64,000 bases of DNA from an uncultured Collinsella sp. (GTDB lineage: Bacteria > Actinomycetota > Coriobacteriia > Coriobacteriales > Coriobacteriaceae): positions 1-64,000 of the forward strand of contig CABUIE010000002.1 in NCBI GenBank assembly GCA_902491565.1. The letters are read 5' to 3'. The notes under the pieces were generated by a model that was given only the letters and a program-made list of their open reading frames with translations, had not been told where the DNA came from and did not search any database. A program made the position numbers and the translations under genes. Of this stretch, positions 53,423-61,979 are shown piece after piece. How positions within the stretch are numbered: position 1 is the first letter of the stretch; every line of letters starts with the position of its first letter.

Positions 53423-54079
53423 GTGAACGAGACCGTACGCCGCTTTTTGCCGATGGTCGATTTTCTGGAGCAGATACTCGGCAAAAACAGCGAAATCGTG
53501 CTGCACGATTTCTCGGATCCCGACCACGCCATCGTCGATATTCGCAACGGCATCGTGAGCGGCCGCAAGGTCGGCGGCCCCGCCACCGATCTGGCGCTCA
53601 AGATCATGCACGACCCCAAGTATCGCGACCTGCCGTTTATTACGGGCTACGAGGGGCGCGGTGCCGGCGGCAAGACGTTGGAGTCGGCGACGTACTTTAT
53701 CCGCGAGAATGACGAGATCGTCGGTATGCTCTGCGTCAACACCGACCTCTCGACCGTACGCTCCATCAACGCCATGGCGCAGCAGCTCATGGCGTGCTTC
53801 GACGCGGCGCCGACGCGCACGGAGCCCGACCCTATCGAGGTCGAAAGCCTTTCGGAGTCCACACAGGAGCTCATCGACCGCAGCATTGCCGAGTTGCTGA
53901 GCGCGCGCGGGCTGGATGTAGCGTCGCTTGGTCAGAGCGACCGCGTGGACGTCATTCGCCACCTCAACGGCAACGGGGTGTTCATGCTCAAGGGCGCCGT
54001 GGCCTGCGCCGCCACCGCGCTGGGCATCTCGGAGCCCAGCGTCTACCGCTACCTGCAAAAAGTTCGCAAGGAGGGCTAA
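53423..54079 (+). CDS. YheO/DauR-like transcriptional regulator (copy 2)
   Basis: A 218-aa paralogue of the protein at 31001-31654: PAS part (LEQILGKNSEIVLHDFSDPDHAIVDIRNGIVSGRKVGGPATD), then C-terminal helix-turn-helix (ACAATALGISEPSVYRYLQKVRK). GTG at 53423 follows AAGGAG and gives the same length as copy 1; the longer frame to 53282 has no homology. Divergent from the permease-ssnA-ygfK-xdh operon, which it probably controls. Confidence 0.85.
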   Translation: MNETVRRFLPMVDFLEQILGKNSEIVLHDFSDPDHAIVDIRNGIVSGRKVGGPATDLALKIMHDPKYRDLPFITGYEGRGAGGKTLESATYFIRENDEIVGMLCVNTDLSTVRSINAMAQQLMACFDAAPTRTEPDPIEVESLSESTQELIDRSIAELLSARGLDVASLGQSDRVDVIRHLNGNGVFMLKGAVACAATALGISEPSVYRYLQKVRKEG

Positions 54080-54123
54080 CGAGCAAAATGGAGCGCGGCT
54101 CCACAAGCGATCCGTCACTTGAC

Positions 54124-54162
54124 AAAAGACCCTGCAGCTCGCACGCGCTGCAGGGTCTTTTT
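54124..54162. terminator. Bidirectional terminator
   Basis: GACCCTGCAGC/GCTGCAGGGTC (11 bp) followed by TTTTT on plus and TTTT on minus, between the convergent regulator and ridA genes. Confidence 0.9.
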
Positions 54163-54191
54163 GCATGTCATGTTTAGTTGTTGCCAACGCC

Positions 54192-54569
54192 TTAGAGAGC
54201 GGCGACGACCTCGATCTCGACCAGACCGCCAGCCGGAAGGGCGGCAACCTGGAAAGCGCTGCGCGCGGGGAACGGGGCCTCGAACTTGGAGGCGTAGATC
54301 TCGTTCACGGCAGCGAAGTCGGCAATGTCGGCCAGGTAGACCGTGGTCTTGACGACATCGGCAAACGTAGCGCCGGCGGCAGTCAGCAGGGCCTCGACGT
54401 TAGCAAGGGACTGCTTGGCCTGGGCCTCGACGCCCTCGGGCATCTTGCCAGTTGTGGGGTCGATGCCCAGCTGGCCGGACAGGAACACCATGTTGCCGGT
54501 CTGGATACCGGGGGAATACGGTCCGATGGCTGCGGGTGCGTTATCGGAAGACACGACGGTCTTGCTCAT
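54192..54569 (-). CDS. ridA: RidA-family enamine/imine deaminase
   Basis: A 125-aa protein, MSKTVVSSDNAPAAIGPYSPGIQTGNMVFLSGQLGIDP start, RidA Arg in FPARSAFQVAALPAGGLVEIE. It hydrolyses reactive 2-aminoacrylate, the intermediate released by PLP lyases such as DpaL, which explains its place here. ATG at 54569 follows AAGGAG. Confidence 0.95.
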   Translation of the reverse strand: MSKTVVSSDNAPAAIGPYSPGIQTGNMVFLSGQLGIDPTTGKMPEGVEAQAKQSLANVEALLTAAGATFADVVKTTVYLADIADFAAVNEIYASKFEAPFPARSAFQVAALPAGGLVEIEVVAAL

Positions 54570-54682
54570 GTTTTTCTCCTTACGATCAGATAGAGAGCGT
54601 GAGCGCGGCGTTCGCACCGGGAGGCACAGTTCGGTCTGAACACCGCGCTTGATTGGGATAGTACTCAAGGTTTCTGTTTGAT

Positions 54683-54717
54683 GCAAGAATATTATCAGCT
54701 TGCGAGAATATTTTATC
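54683..54717. promoter_or_regulatory. Direct repeats GCAAGAATATT in the ridA promoter region
   Basis: GCAAGAATATTATC (54683) and GCGAGAATATTTTATC (54702) are 19 bp apart, in the 299-bp divergent region between ridA and the U32 gene (54570-54868). On the minus strand GATAATATTC resembles a -10. Nothing else is recognised in that region. Confidence 0.4.
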
Positions 54718-54868
54718 GCCCAACGGCGCCCGTTGGCAGCTGAACGGTTCTCCACGGGGTCAGCCAGCCTAAGCTGCTGAAGACTTTATCCCGCTTGGAG
54801 CACGGGCATCGCCTGCCGCAACGGCACCACTATACTTTTGAATATCTGAGCATTTTGAAAGGCAGGAT

Positions 54869-57361
54869 ATGACCGCAACCGCCAGTCGAACCACCAACCG
54901 CAGACCCGAGCTTTTGGCGCCCGCCGGAGGGCCCGAGCCCTTTGCCGCCGCGCTCGCTGCCGGGGCAGACGCCATCTACTGCGGCATGGGCAGCTTCAAC
55001 GCCCGCCGCAAGGCAACCAACTTTACCGACGAGGCCTTTGAGCAAGCCTGCCGCGCCGCGCATCTAGCCGGGTCGCGCGTCTACGTCACGGTAAACATCG
55101 TCATCAAGCAGTCCGAGATGGGCGATGCGCTGCAACTCATCCATCGCTGCTCCACGCTGGGCGCCGACGCCTTCATTATCCAGGACTGGGGTCTGTTCTT
55201 TGAGGTCAAGCGCACCATGCCCGGCATCGAGACACACATCTCGACCCAGGCGAACATCCACGACGACCGCGGAACCCTTTGGTGCCGTGAGCAGGGCGCC
55301 GACCGCGTGACTCTCTCGCGCGAGCTCTCCATCGACGAGATCGCCGCCATTCACAACGCCGCGCCCGATGTGGACCTTGAGGTCTTTAGCCACGGTGCCA
55401 TCTGCTTTTGCTACTCGGGTCTGTGCCTGCTGTCGAGCTTTGCCATGGCTGGCCGCTCGGCCAACCGCGGCATGTGCGCCCAGCCCTGCCGCCTACCCTA
55501 CGAGCTAATTGACGAGAACGGCCGCTCGCTCTCCCCTGCCGGTCGCGAGCGCGCGCTGTGCCCGCGCGACACCAACACTTCGCAGCTTGTTCGCCGTCTG
55601 TATGACGCCGGCGCCGCATCGCTCAAGCTCGAGGGCCGCATGAAGGCCCCCGATTACGTGTATTCCATCGTCGACGTGTATCGTCATCAGATTGATGACA
55701 TGCTGGCCGATGTTTCGACCTCTAAGGATGAGGATGCGGCCCGCCAGCGACAGCTCAAGCGCTGCTTTAACCGCGACTTTACGCACGCCTACCAAGACGG
55801 TACCTCGGGTGACGAGATGATGAGCTACGAGCGCTCCAACAACCGCGGCCAGATCGTGGGCACGGTGCTGGGCAGCCGCCCGGCCAACCGCGATGTGCGC
55901 GGCCTCAAGCCCGACGACCGCCGTCGGCGCGCCGCCATCGCCCGCATTGAGTTGTTTGAGCCCGTGGGCAAGGGCGACCTGCTGGAGCTTCGCCACGATA
56001 ACGAGTTTGACCAGTTCCTGACCACCATTGCCGCCGATGATGCCGCCGCCGGTGACATCATCGAGTGCCGCGCGCCTCGCAGCATGCCCGAGGGCTGCCG
56101 CGTGCGCGTGATTCGAAGCCAGCGCGCCATTGACGCTGCCGGCGCCGCGCTCAAGCGCGATGTGCTGCGCCGCCGCGCCGTTGATGTAACCGTTGTGGCG
56201 CGTTTGGGCGAACCGTTTGCCGTCACGCTTACTTGCTGCGACGCCCCTTCGCTTACGGCCACGGCCACGGGCTTTACCGTCGAGGCCGCCAAGACCCGCG
56301 CGGTCGAGGCGTCCGATCTGGTAGAGCATGTGGGCCGCATGGGGTCCTCGCCCTTTGAGTCCGCGAGCTTTGATGTGGCGCTCGATAAGGGCTGCGGCAT
56401 GGGCTTCTCCGCCGTGCACAAGGTGCGCGCCGCCGCCTGCAAGGCGCTGGAGGAGGCCATTCTGGCACCGTATGACGAGCGTGCCCGCACGCTCGAGCTG
56501 CCGGTGCTCGACAAATGTACGCGGCCCATGCCCGAGCACTACCGCGACGAGCCGCAGATCTGCGCCACCGTCACCTCGCTCGAGGCCGCCGAGGCAGCGC
56601 GAGCGGAGGGTGCAACGCGCATCTACATGACCACCGACGCGCTCGATGCGGCCGAGCTCTCCCCCGCCGACGCATTTGAGCAGGGCATCGTACCCGTGCT
56701 CGACGAGGTCTGCCGCGCCGTTGACCACGTACGCGTCGACCCGTGGGTTGTTGCCGGCGCTACGGTCGCTATTGGCAACATCTCTGAGCTTGCCCTGGCC
56801 GCCCAGGTTGGCGCCACGGCCGAGATTCGCTCTTGCCTGCCGGTGCACAACACGCCCTGCATGGAGGCGCTTGCCGAGCGCGGAACCGGTGCGTTTTGGC
56901 TCTCGCCCGAGATCACGCTCGACGAGATTGTCTCGCTCGGCGCCGCCGCGCCCGCGGCTCTGGGCATCACCGTGTTCGGCCGCCCTCGCGTTATGACGAG
57001 CGAGCACTGCATCCTGCAGGTGGCCAACGGCTGCATCCACGATTGTGTCAACTGCCGCCTGCGTGCCCGCAAGCTCTCGCTCAAGAATATCGACGGAAAG
57101 GTCATGCCCGTCCGAACTGACATCCACGGCCGCTCTCGCCTGTACGATGCCTACCCCATCGACCTCACGCCGCAGGTACCGCAGCTGCTCGACGCCGGCG
57201 TCCGTCGTCTTATGGTGGACGGAACGCTGCTCGAGGCCGATGAGATTGGCCGTGCCGTCGCTCGCGTCCGTCGCGCCGTCGAGGCCGCGCAAGCCGGCCG
57301 CAAGCCCGCTACCCGCCTGCGCGGCGCCACCTCGGGCTGCATGTTTGTGGGAATTAGCTAA
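54869..57361 (+). CDS. U32-family protein with DUF3656-like C-terminus
   Basis: An 830-aa U32 protein: N-terminal RRPELLAPAGGPEPFAAALAAGADAIYCGMGSFNAR, Cys-rich centre (HGAICFCYSGLCLLSS, RGMCAQPCR), then an extended C-terminal half with a SEHCILQVANGCIHDCVNCRLR motif. Longer than the other U32 protein by about 180 aa. U32 proteins of this type are RNA hydroxylases (RlhA) using an iron-sulfur cluster and prephenate. Co-directional with the pseudouridine synthase 15 bp downstream, supporting an RNA-modification role. Confidence 0.85.
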   Translation: MTATASRTTNRRPELLAPAGGPEPFAAALAAGADAIYCGMGSFNARRKATNFTDEAFEQACRAAHLAGSRVYVTVNIVIKQSEMGDALQLIHRCSTLGADAFIIQDWGLFFEVKRTMPGIETHISTQANIHDDRGTLWCREQGADRVTLSRELSIDEIAAIHNAAPDVDLEVFSHGAICFCYSGLCLLSSFAMAGRSANRGMCAQPCRLPYELIDENGRSLSPAGRERALCPRDTNTSQLVRRLYDAGAASLKLEGRMKAPDYVYSIVDVYRHQIDDMLADVSTSKDEDAARQRQLKRCFNRDFTHAYQDGTSGDEMMSYERSNNRGQIVGTVLGSRPANRDVRGLKPDDRRRRAAIARIELFEPVGKGDLLELRHDNEFDQFLTTIAADDAAAGDIIECRAPRSMPEGCRVRVIRSQRAIDAAGAALKRDVLRRRAVDVTVVARLGEPFAVTLTCCDAPSLTATATGFTVEAAKTRAVEASDLVEHVGRMGSSPFESASFDVALDKGCGMGFSAVHKVRAAACKALEEAILAPYDERARTLELPVLDKCTRPMPEHYRDEPQICATVTSLEAAEAARAEGATRIYMTTDALDAAELSPADAFEQGIVPVLDEVCRAVDHVRVDPWVVAGATVAIGNISELALAAQVGATAEIRSCLPVHNTPCMEALAERGTGAFWLSPEITLDEIVSLGAAAPAALGITVFGRPRVMTSEHCILQVANGCIHDCVNCRLRARKLSLKNIDGKVMPVRTDIHGRSRLYDAYPIDLTPQVPQLLDAGVRRLMVDGTLLEADEIGRAVARVRRAVEAAQAGRKPATRLRGATSGCMFVGIS

Positions 57362-57376
57362 CCGAAAGGCTTACAC

Positions 57377-58036
57377 GTGAACGAAGAACCTCAAGTCCTC
57401 TACTGCGACGCCTGGCTCATGGCCATCGATAAGCCCGCCGGCATGATCGTCCACGGCGACGGCACCGGCGAGCGCACGCTCACCGACTACGCCAGCGACC
57501 TGCTGCTGGCGATGGGCGACGGCTTTGCCGCGACCGACATGCAGCCGCTCAATCGCCTGGACCGCGACACCACCGGCGTGGTGTTGTTCTCGCTCGACAA
57601 GCAGACGCAGCCCGCCTTTGACCAGATGGTCATCGACCACGCTTTTGAAAAGCACTACCTGGCGCTCGCCGAGGGCAAAATCGACTGGAACGAGAAGCTC
57701 ATCGACAAGCCCATCGCCCGCGACCGCCACGACAGCCGCAAAATGCGCGTCGGCGCCAGCGGCAAGCCGTCGCAGACGCGCGTGAAGGTGCTCAAGCGCC
57801 TTAAGAGCCGTCGAGGCCTGCCCACGCGTTCGTATATCGATGTCGAGCTGCTCACCGGCCGCAAACACCAGATTCGCGTGCACCTGGCAAGCGAGCGCCA
57901 TCCCCTGGTTGGCGACGACCTGTACGGCACGCCGCGCCCTTGCGGATTGATGCTCCACGCCCACAGCGTGTCCTTCACGCATCCCGTAACCGGCGAGCAC
58001 ATCCACATCGAAGCCCCTTGTCCCTGGGAGCCCTAA
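57377..58036 (+). CDS. RluA-family pseudouridine synthase
   Basis: A 219-aa synthase with the catalytic Asp in LNRLDRDTTGVVLF (residues about 56-69), DKPAGMIVHGDG at the N-terminus and the RKHQIRVHLASERHPLVGDDLYG block. No S4 domain, so of the RluA/RluC-short type; whether rRNA or tRNA is modified is not clear. The stop codon (58034-58036) is inside the left arm of the next repeat. Confidence 0.9.
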   Translation: MNEEPQVLYCDAWLMAIDKPAGMIVHGDGTGERTLTDYASDLLLAMGDGFAATDMQPLNRLDRDTTGVVLFSLDKQTQPAFDQMVIDHAFEKHYLALAEGKIDWNEKLIDKPIARDRHDSRKMRVGASGKPSQTRVKVLKRLKSRRGLPTRSYIDVELLTGRKHQIRVHLASERHPLVGDDLYGTPRPCGLMLHAHSVSFTHPVTGEHIHIEAPCPWEP

Positions 58037-58075
58037 AACCTGCCAAAAAGGGACAGGTTTATTTTGGCAGGTTTT
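58035..58075. repeat. GTCCC-loop palindrome (inverted orientation)
   Basis: Perfect 14-bp arms AAAACCTGCCAAAA/TTTTGGCAGGTTTT around the 13-nt loop AGGGACAGGTTTA, the reverse complement type of the loops at 1048-1060 and 60809-60821. The right arm ends in TTTT, so it can act as terminator of the pseudouridine synthase gene. Confidence 0.88.
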
Positions 58076-58126
58076 ATCTGGTCAAACGTCAAAACCACCA
58101 CGATGGCTCAGCCGCGGCGCCAAAAC

Positions 58127-58344
58127 GTCTCGACCTGTAACAGTTAGAACCCATTTTCCGGTCTATCTGTTACAGATCGAGACATTCGAATCCCCCTTAA
58201 GGGAAAATCTCAATCTGTAACAATAACTCGGTAAAATCGGTCCCAGCTGTTACAGATTGAGACAAAAAGACGGCGCGGTTCGGAAGTATCTCAATCTGTA
58301 ACACCCAGCCCACTTTTAACGGTCCAGTTGTTACAGACTTAGAC
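58127..58344. repeat. Three 57-bp palindromic units with TGTTACAG arms
   Basis: Units at 58127-58183, 58207-58263 and 58288-58344, each with left arm like (G)TCTCAATCTGTAACA and right arm like TGTTACAGATTGAGAC, spaced 80-81 bp. The convergent intergenic stretch 58037-58488 contains these, the palindrome at 58035 and, near 58440-58484, GGGGACAG...CTGTCCCC. Confidence 0.9.
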
Positions 58345-58488
58345 AAACCGGCAGACAACGAAAGCGGCAACGCCCGTGATGGACGTTGCCGCTTTTCTAT
58401 TGGGAAAACTACTCGGTTTTCGTTACTAACCATCACAATGGGGACAGATACCTTTATGGTGGCTTTGACCTTGTCCTGTCCCCTGTCG

Positions 58489-59235
58489 CTAGACCGTGAT
58501 GACGTTATCCATCGTCTGGTATTTGGCTGGCACTTCGCCCGCAGTAATAATCGTTGCATCGCGAAAGTCCGCGAACTTGACGGGTGCCACCATGCCAAAT
58601 TTGCTGGCGTCTGAGATTACGAAGCGTTTGGCGGTATGGCGCATCGAGATACGCTTTACTTGCGCTTCCTCGATATCGGGCGCCGTGAAGCCCTGCTCGG
58701 CGGCAATGCCGTTAGAACCCCAAAAGCCACAATTGAAGTTGTAACGGTCTAGGGTTGCCAGGGCATCGGGGCCAACGAGCGCCTCGGTCTCGGGCTTGAG
58801 CTCGCCACCTAACACCACGGTGCGCATGCCGCGCAAAGCAAGGTGCTGAGCATGGAGCACGGAATCGGTCACATAGGTGACACCCTCAAGGCGCGGAAGA
58901 TGCTCGATGAGCTTGAGCGTCGTCGAGCCCGAGTCGATGTATACAAAGCTCTCGGGCTCCACAAGCGCCGCCGCACGGGCGCAGATACGCTCCTTGTCGT
59001 CGTTATGGAGGTCACTGCGCTCATTGAGCGTTAGGTCGCGCGTCACGTGCGCGCGCTCAAGACTCGTCGCTCCACCGTGGACCTTGGCGATGCGGTGCGC
59101 TCGGTCGAGCGTCTGCAGGTCGCGCCGAATGGTGGACGCCGTCACGCCCAGGGTATCGGCAAGCTCTGGCACAGTAACCGAGCCAGCCCGCTGCACCATC
59201 GACACAATCGCGTTGAGCCTATCCTCCGCAAGCAT
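58489..59235 (-). CDS. DeoR-family transcriptional regulator
   Basis: A 248-aa regulator: N-terminal HTH (RLNAIVSMVQRAGSVTVPELADTLGVTASTIRRDLQTLDR) and the DeoR sensor domain (YIDSGSTTLKLIEHLPRLEGVTYVTDSVLHAQHLALRGMRTVVLGGELK) that binds a phosphorylated sugar. Three bp after the Gfo/Idh oxidoreductase, so one operon, and probably autoregulatory. Confidence 0.92.
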   Translation of the reverse strand: MLAEDRLNAIVSMVQRAGSVTVPELADTLGVTASTIRRDLQTLDRAHRIAKVHGGATSLERAHVTRDLTLNERSDLHNDDKERICARAAALVEPESFVYIDSGSTTLKLIEHLPRLEGVTYVTDSVLHAQHLALRGMRTVVLGGELKPETEALVGPDALATLDRYNFNCGFWGSNGIAAEQGFTAPDIEEAQVKRISMRHTAKRFVISDASKFGMVAPVKFADFRDATIITAGEVPAKYQTMDNVITV

Positions 59236-59238
59236 TGC

Positions 59239-60318
59239 TTACTCCTCTTCGGGGTACACGACTCCCCAGTCGGCACGAAGCTTGGTCATAAGCTCCATAA
59301 CGTCAGAAGCATAATCCAGCAGCTCGCGCTTGGAGTCGTCGCCGGCAACGGCCTGCTCAAGATCGGCCATCTCATAGCAAAGGGCGTAAGCCTCGGTGCC
59401 GGCGTGGACCTCCTCGCGGTGGCCGTCCGCAGTCCACACGATGGTCGCGTGATCGGCACGCGGATACTCGTTGACCTCGATATAGCACTTGTCAAAGCTG
59501 ATGACCGAGCGCTTGGGCTGCTTGGAGTGGAGCGTAAGGCTCACAACACCCAGCTGCTGCTCGGCATTACGGCAGACGATGCCGCCCGCCACGTCGACGC
59601 CGGTCTCACAGGTGTTGCCCAGCGAAACGACCTCGGCGGGCTGGCTTGCCATAAAAAGGCGCATGACGGACAGGGCATACACGCCAATATCGAGCATGGC
59701 ACCGCCAGCAAGGTTGCGATTGTAGAAACGATTGGTCAAATCGCCGTACTCCTTGTAGCTGCCAAAGTTGAGCTGAGCGAGGTTCATGCGGCCGAACTCG
59801 CCAGCATCCATGCGACGACGCAGCTCCTGATACAAGGGCATGTGAAGCACCGTGGTGGCGTCCATGAGGACCACGTTATGCTCGTCGGCAATGGCACAGG
59901 CCTCGTCGAGCTCGGCAGAATTTAGGGTAATGGCCTTTTCGCAGAGCACGTGCTTGCCAGCTGCCAGAGCGGCGCGCAGGTAGGTGATATGCGTGTTATG
60001 CGGGGTGGTGATATAGATCGCGTCGATATCCGGATCGGCATAGAGGTCCTCGACCGTGTCATAGGCCTTCTCGATGCCATACTGCTCGGCAAAAGCCTGA
60101 GCCTTAGACAGCGTGCGGTTGGCGACGCCCGCAAGCTTGCGGCCGGCAAGAGCGAGAGACTGGGCCATCTGGTTGGCGATAACGCCGCACCCGATCACAG
60201 CCCAACGAAGCTCGGGAGCCGTAAAGATATCGTCGGGGAATGGCTTGTCCTGGACCGAGGCAAACGCCGCCTTTGCGGCTGCCTCGGCGTCGAGCGGAGC
60301 CTGTTTGGAATCTGCCAT
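59239..60318 (-). CDS. Gfo/Idh/MocA-family oxidoreductase
   Basis: A 359-aa NAD(P)-dependent dehydrogenase: Rossmann motif AVIGCGVIANQMAQSLALAG (residues about 31-50), the ITTPHNTHITYLRAALAAGKHVLCEKAITL block with the conserved EKP-like EKA, and C-terminal beta-sheet domain. The usual EKP Pro is Ala here. Substrate unknown (sugar, inositol or trans-dihydrodiol type). Forms an operon with the DeoR regulator. Confidence 0.88.
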   Translation of the reverse strand: MADSKQAPLDAEAAAKAAFASVQDKPFPDDIFTAPELRWAVIGCGVIANQMAQSLALAGRKLAGVANRTLSKAQAFAEQYGIEKAYDTVEDLYADPDIDAIYITTPHNTHITYLRAALAAGKHVLCEKAITLNSAELDEACAIADEHNVVLMDATTVLHMPLYQELRRRMDAGEFGRMNLAQLNFGSYKEYGDLTNRFYNRNLAGGAMLDIGVYALSVMRLFMASQPAEVVSLGNTCETGVDVAGGIVCRNAEQQLGVVSLTLHSKQPKRSVISFDKCYIEVNEYPRADHATIVWTADGHREEVHAGTEAYALCYEMADLEQAVAGDDSKRELLDYASDVMELMTKLRADWGVVYPEEE

Positions 60319-60480
60319 GATGTGCCTCCTGAGTCATCGGAAGTCCTTCATTTCAAACAACCCTATAGTCGCACAATTGCGCGCGTATCTGCTCGTGTTT
60401 GCGTATTTATTTGCTTATCGGTCATTATTTAGCCATTGTTGGCAGATGTTTACGCAGTTATGCGCGTTGTCGCGCAAAAC

Positions 60481-60499
60481 TATGCGCATAAATGCGCAT
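60481..60499. promoter_or_regulatory. TATGCGCATA operator candidate for the DeoR operon
   Basis: Palindromes TATGCGCATA (60481-60490) and ATGCGCAT (60492-60499) with further TTTGCG and GCGCG half-sites upstream of the Gfo/Idh start. DeoR proteins often bind TTTGCG-type repeats. Confidence 0.5.
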
Positions 60500-60593
60500 G
60501 CGACAATCCTTGTGAATCATAGAGAGGCGGAACACCAAAGCCCTAAAGAACAGAGTAGGCCGTGATACTCCACCCCTCTGGGGGCATCAGACA

Positions 60594-60830
60594 TCAAAGG
60601 ACCGTCCCAAACTGCCGGCAAAAGGGGGACCTTCCTATGTGCCGACACCTAGAGACAGTCCCTATGTGCCGCTTTCGTTGAAGCCTATCCCAGATGACCA
60701 GATATACAGATCTAAAGACAGTCCCCATCGACTGGTCGTTTAAGAACGTCCCAAACGACTACTCATTTAAGTCTGTCCCCAATGACCACCAAACAACGGC
60801 CACTCATTTAAGTCTGTCCCCAATGAGTAG
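60594..60830. repeat. Cluster of GTCCC-loop repeats
   Basis: At least three clear palindromes: 60735-60759 (arms GTCGTT/AACGAC, loop TAAGAACGTCCCA), 60761-60787 (CATT/AATG, loop TAAGTCTGTCCCC) and 60802-60828 (arms ACTCATT/AATGAGT, same loop), plus degenerate units at 60594-60693. The 578-bp gene-free stretch 60319-60896 contains the DeoR promoter region, this cluster and the rplX terminator. Confidence 0.85.
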
Positions 60831-60836
60831 GGATAG

Positions 60837-60867
60837 AAAAAGGCCCGGGTGCCGTGGCATCCGGGCC
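60837..60867 (-). terminator. Terminator after rplX
   Basis: GGCCCGGATGCC/GGCACCCGGGCC stem (11 of 12 pairs plus wobble) and TTTTT on the minus strand, about 30 bp after the rplX stop. It closes the 5' half of the split ribosomal operon. Confidence 0.92.
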
Positions 60868-60896
60868 TTTGCTAGCAACTTGATGTTGCGGGCAGC

Positions 60897-61202
60897 TTAG
60901 AACTTGTGGCCGCACTTCTTGCAGACGCGCAGCTTGTTCTTGCCGTCCTTCTCGTGACCGACGCGGGTAACCTTACCGCACTCGGGGCAAACGAGATTGA
61001 CGTTGGAGGCGTCGATAGGAGCCTCCTGCGAAACGATGCCGCCCTGCTGGTTGGCAGCGTTGGGCTTGACGGCCTTCTTGACGACCGAAACGCCCTCGAC
61101 AACGACCTTGTTCTCGGCGGGGAGAGCACGCAGGATAACGCCCTGCTTGCCGCGATCCTTACCAGAAAGAACCTGGACCTTATCGCCCTTCTTGATATAC
61201 AT
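60897..61202 (-). CDS. rplX: 50S ribosomal protein L24
   Basis: uL24 (101 aa) with KOW motif ([35 protein letters not shown]) and C-terminal zinc-ribbon-like CPEC...CKKC. It should precede rplE but is followed by a terminator and 39 kb of other genes. Confidence 0.98.
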   Translation of the reverse strand: MYIKKGDKVQVLSGKDRGKQGVILRALPAENKVVVEGVSVVKKAVKPNAANQQGGIVSQEAPIDASNVNLVCPECGKVTRVGHEKDGKNKLRVCKKCGHKF

Positions 61203-61215
61203 ATATCTCCCCTAA

Positions 61216-61584
61216 CTACAGGGTCTCGGGAGCGAGCGAGACGATCTTCATGTACTTCTTGTCACGAAGCTCGCGAGCGACGGGCCCGAAGATACGGGTA
61301 CCGACGGGCGAACCATCGTTGTTGATGACAACGCAGGCGTTCTCATCAAAGCGAATGTAGGAGCCATCCTTGCGGCGGATCTCCTTAACGGTGCGAACGA
61401 CGACGCAACGGACAACGTCCTTCTTCTTGACGTTGGCGCCAGGGGTAGCCTCCTGGACAGCACCGATGAACACATCGCCGATGCCTGCATAACGACGCTT
61501 GGAACCGCCAAGCACCTTGATGCAGCGAATCTTGCGAGCGCCGGAGTTGTCGGCGACGTTCAGCATGGTTTGCATCTGAATCAT
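61216..61584 (-). CDS. rplN: 50S ribosomal protein L14
   Basis: uL14 (122 aa), [38 protein letters not shown] start and [28 protein letters not shown] end. 13 bp before rplX. Confidence 0.98.
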   Translation of the reverse strand: MIQMQTMLNVADNSGARKIRCIKVLGGSKRRYAGIGDVFIGAVQEATPGANVKKKDVVRCVVVRTVKEIRRKDGSYIRFDENACVVINNDGSPVGTRIFGPVARELRDKKYMKIVSLAPETL

Positions 61585-61702
61585 GGTAGATGTTCCTCCG
61601 AACTAAGAACCGAAGAGAGGTGCGCAGCCTTTATACGGCCCGTGGTATGCAAGCCAGGCATACGCACATCTTCGGAAACGTACAAGTCGTAAGAGCGACT
61701 GC

Positions 61703-61963
61703 TTATTTAGCGCGCTCGACGACCTCGATGAGGCGCCAACGCTTCATCTTGGACATAGGACGGGTCTCCATAACGCGGACGGTATCGCCCACGCCAGCCG
61801 TGCACTCCTCGTCGTGAGCGTGCAGCTTCTTGGAGCTGGTCATCATCTTGCCGTACTTGGGGTGACGCTTGCGCTCGGTGATGGTGACAACAATGGTCTT
61901 GGCACCGGAGACGGAGGTAACGACACCCGTACGGACCTTACGCGAGTTACGCGAATCAGTCAT
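61703..61963 (-). CDS. rpsQ: 30S ribosomal protein S17
   Basis: uS17 (86 aa), RKVRTGVVTSVSGAKTIVVTITERKRHPKYGKMM and GVGDTVRVMETRPMSKMKRWRL. A 118-bp spacer before rplN is larger than usual; no terminator or clear promoter is seen in it. Confidence 0.97.
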   Translation of the reverse strand: MTDSRNSRKVRTGVVTSVSGAKTIVVTITERKRHPKYGKMMTSSKKLHAHDEECTAGVGDTVRVMETRPMSKMKRWRLIEVVERAK

Positions 61964-61979
61964 GTTCTCTCCTTAGGTC

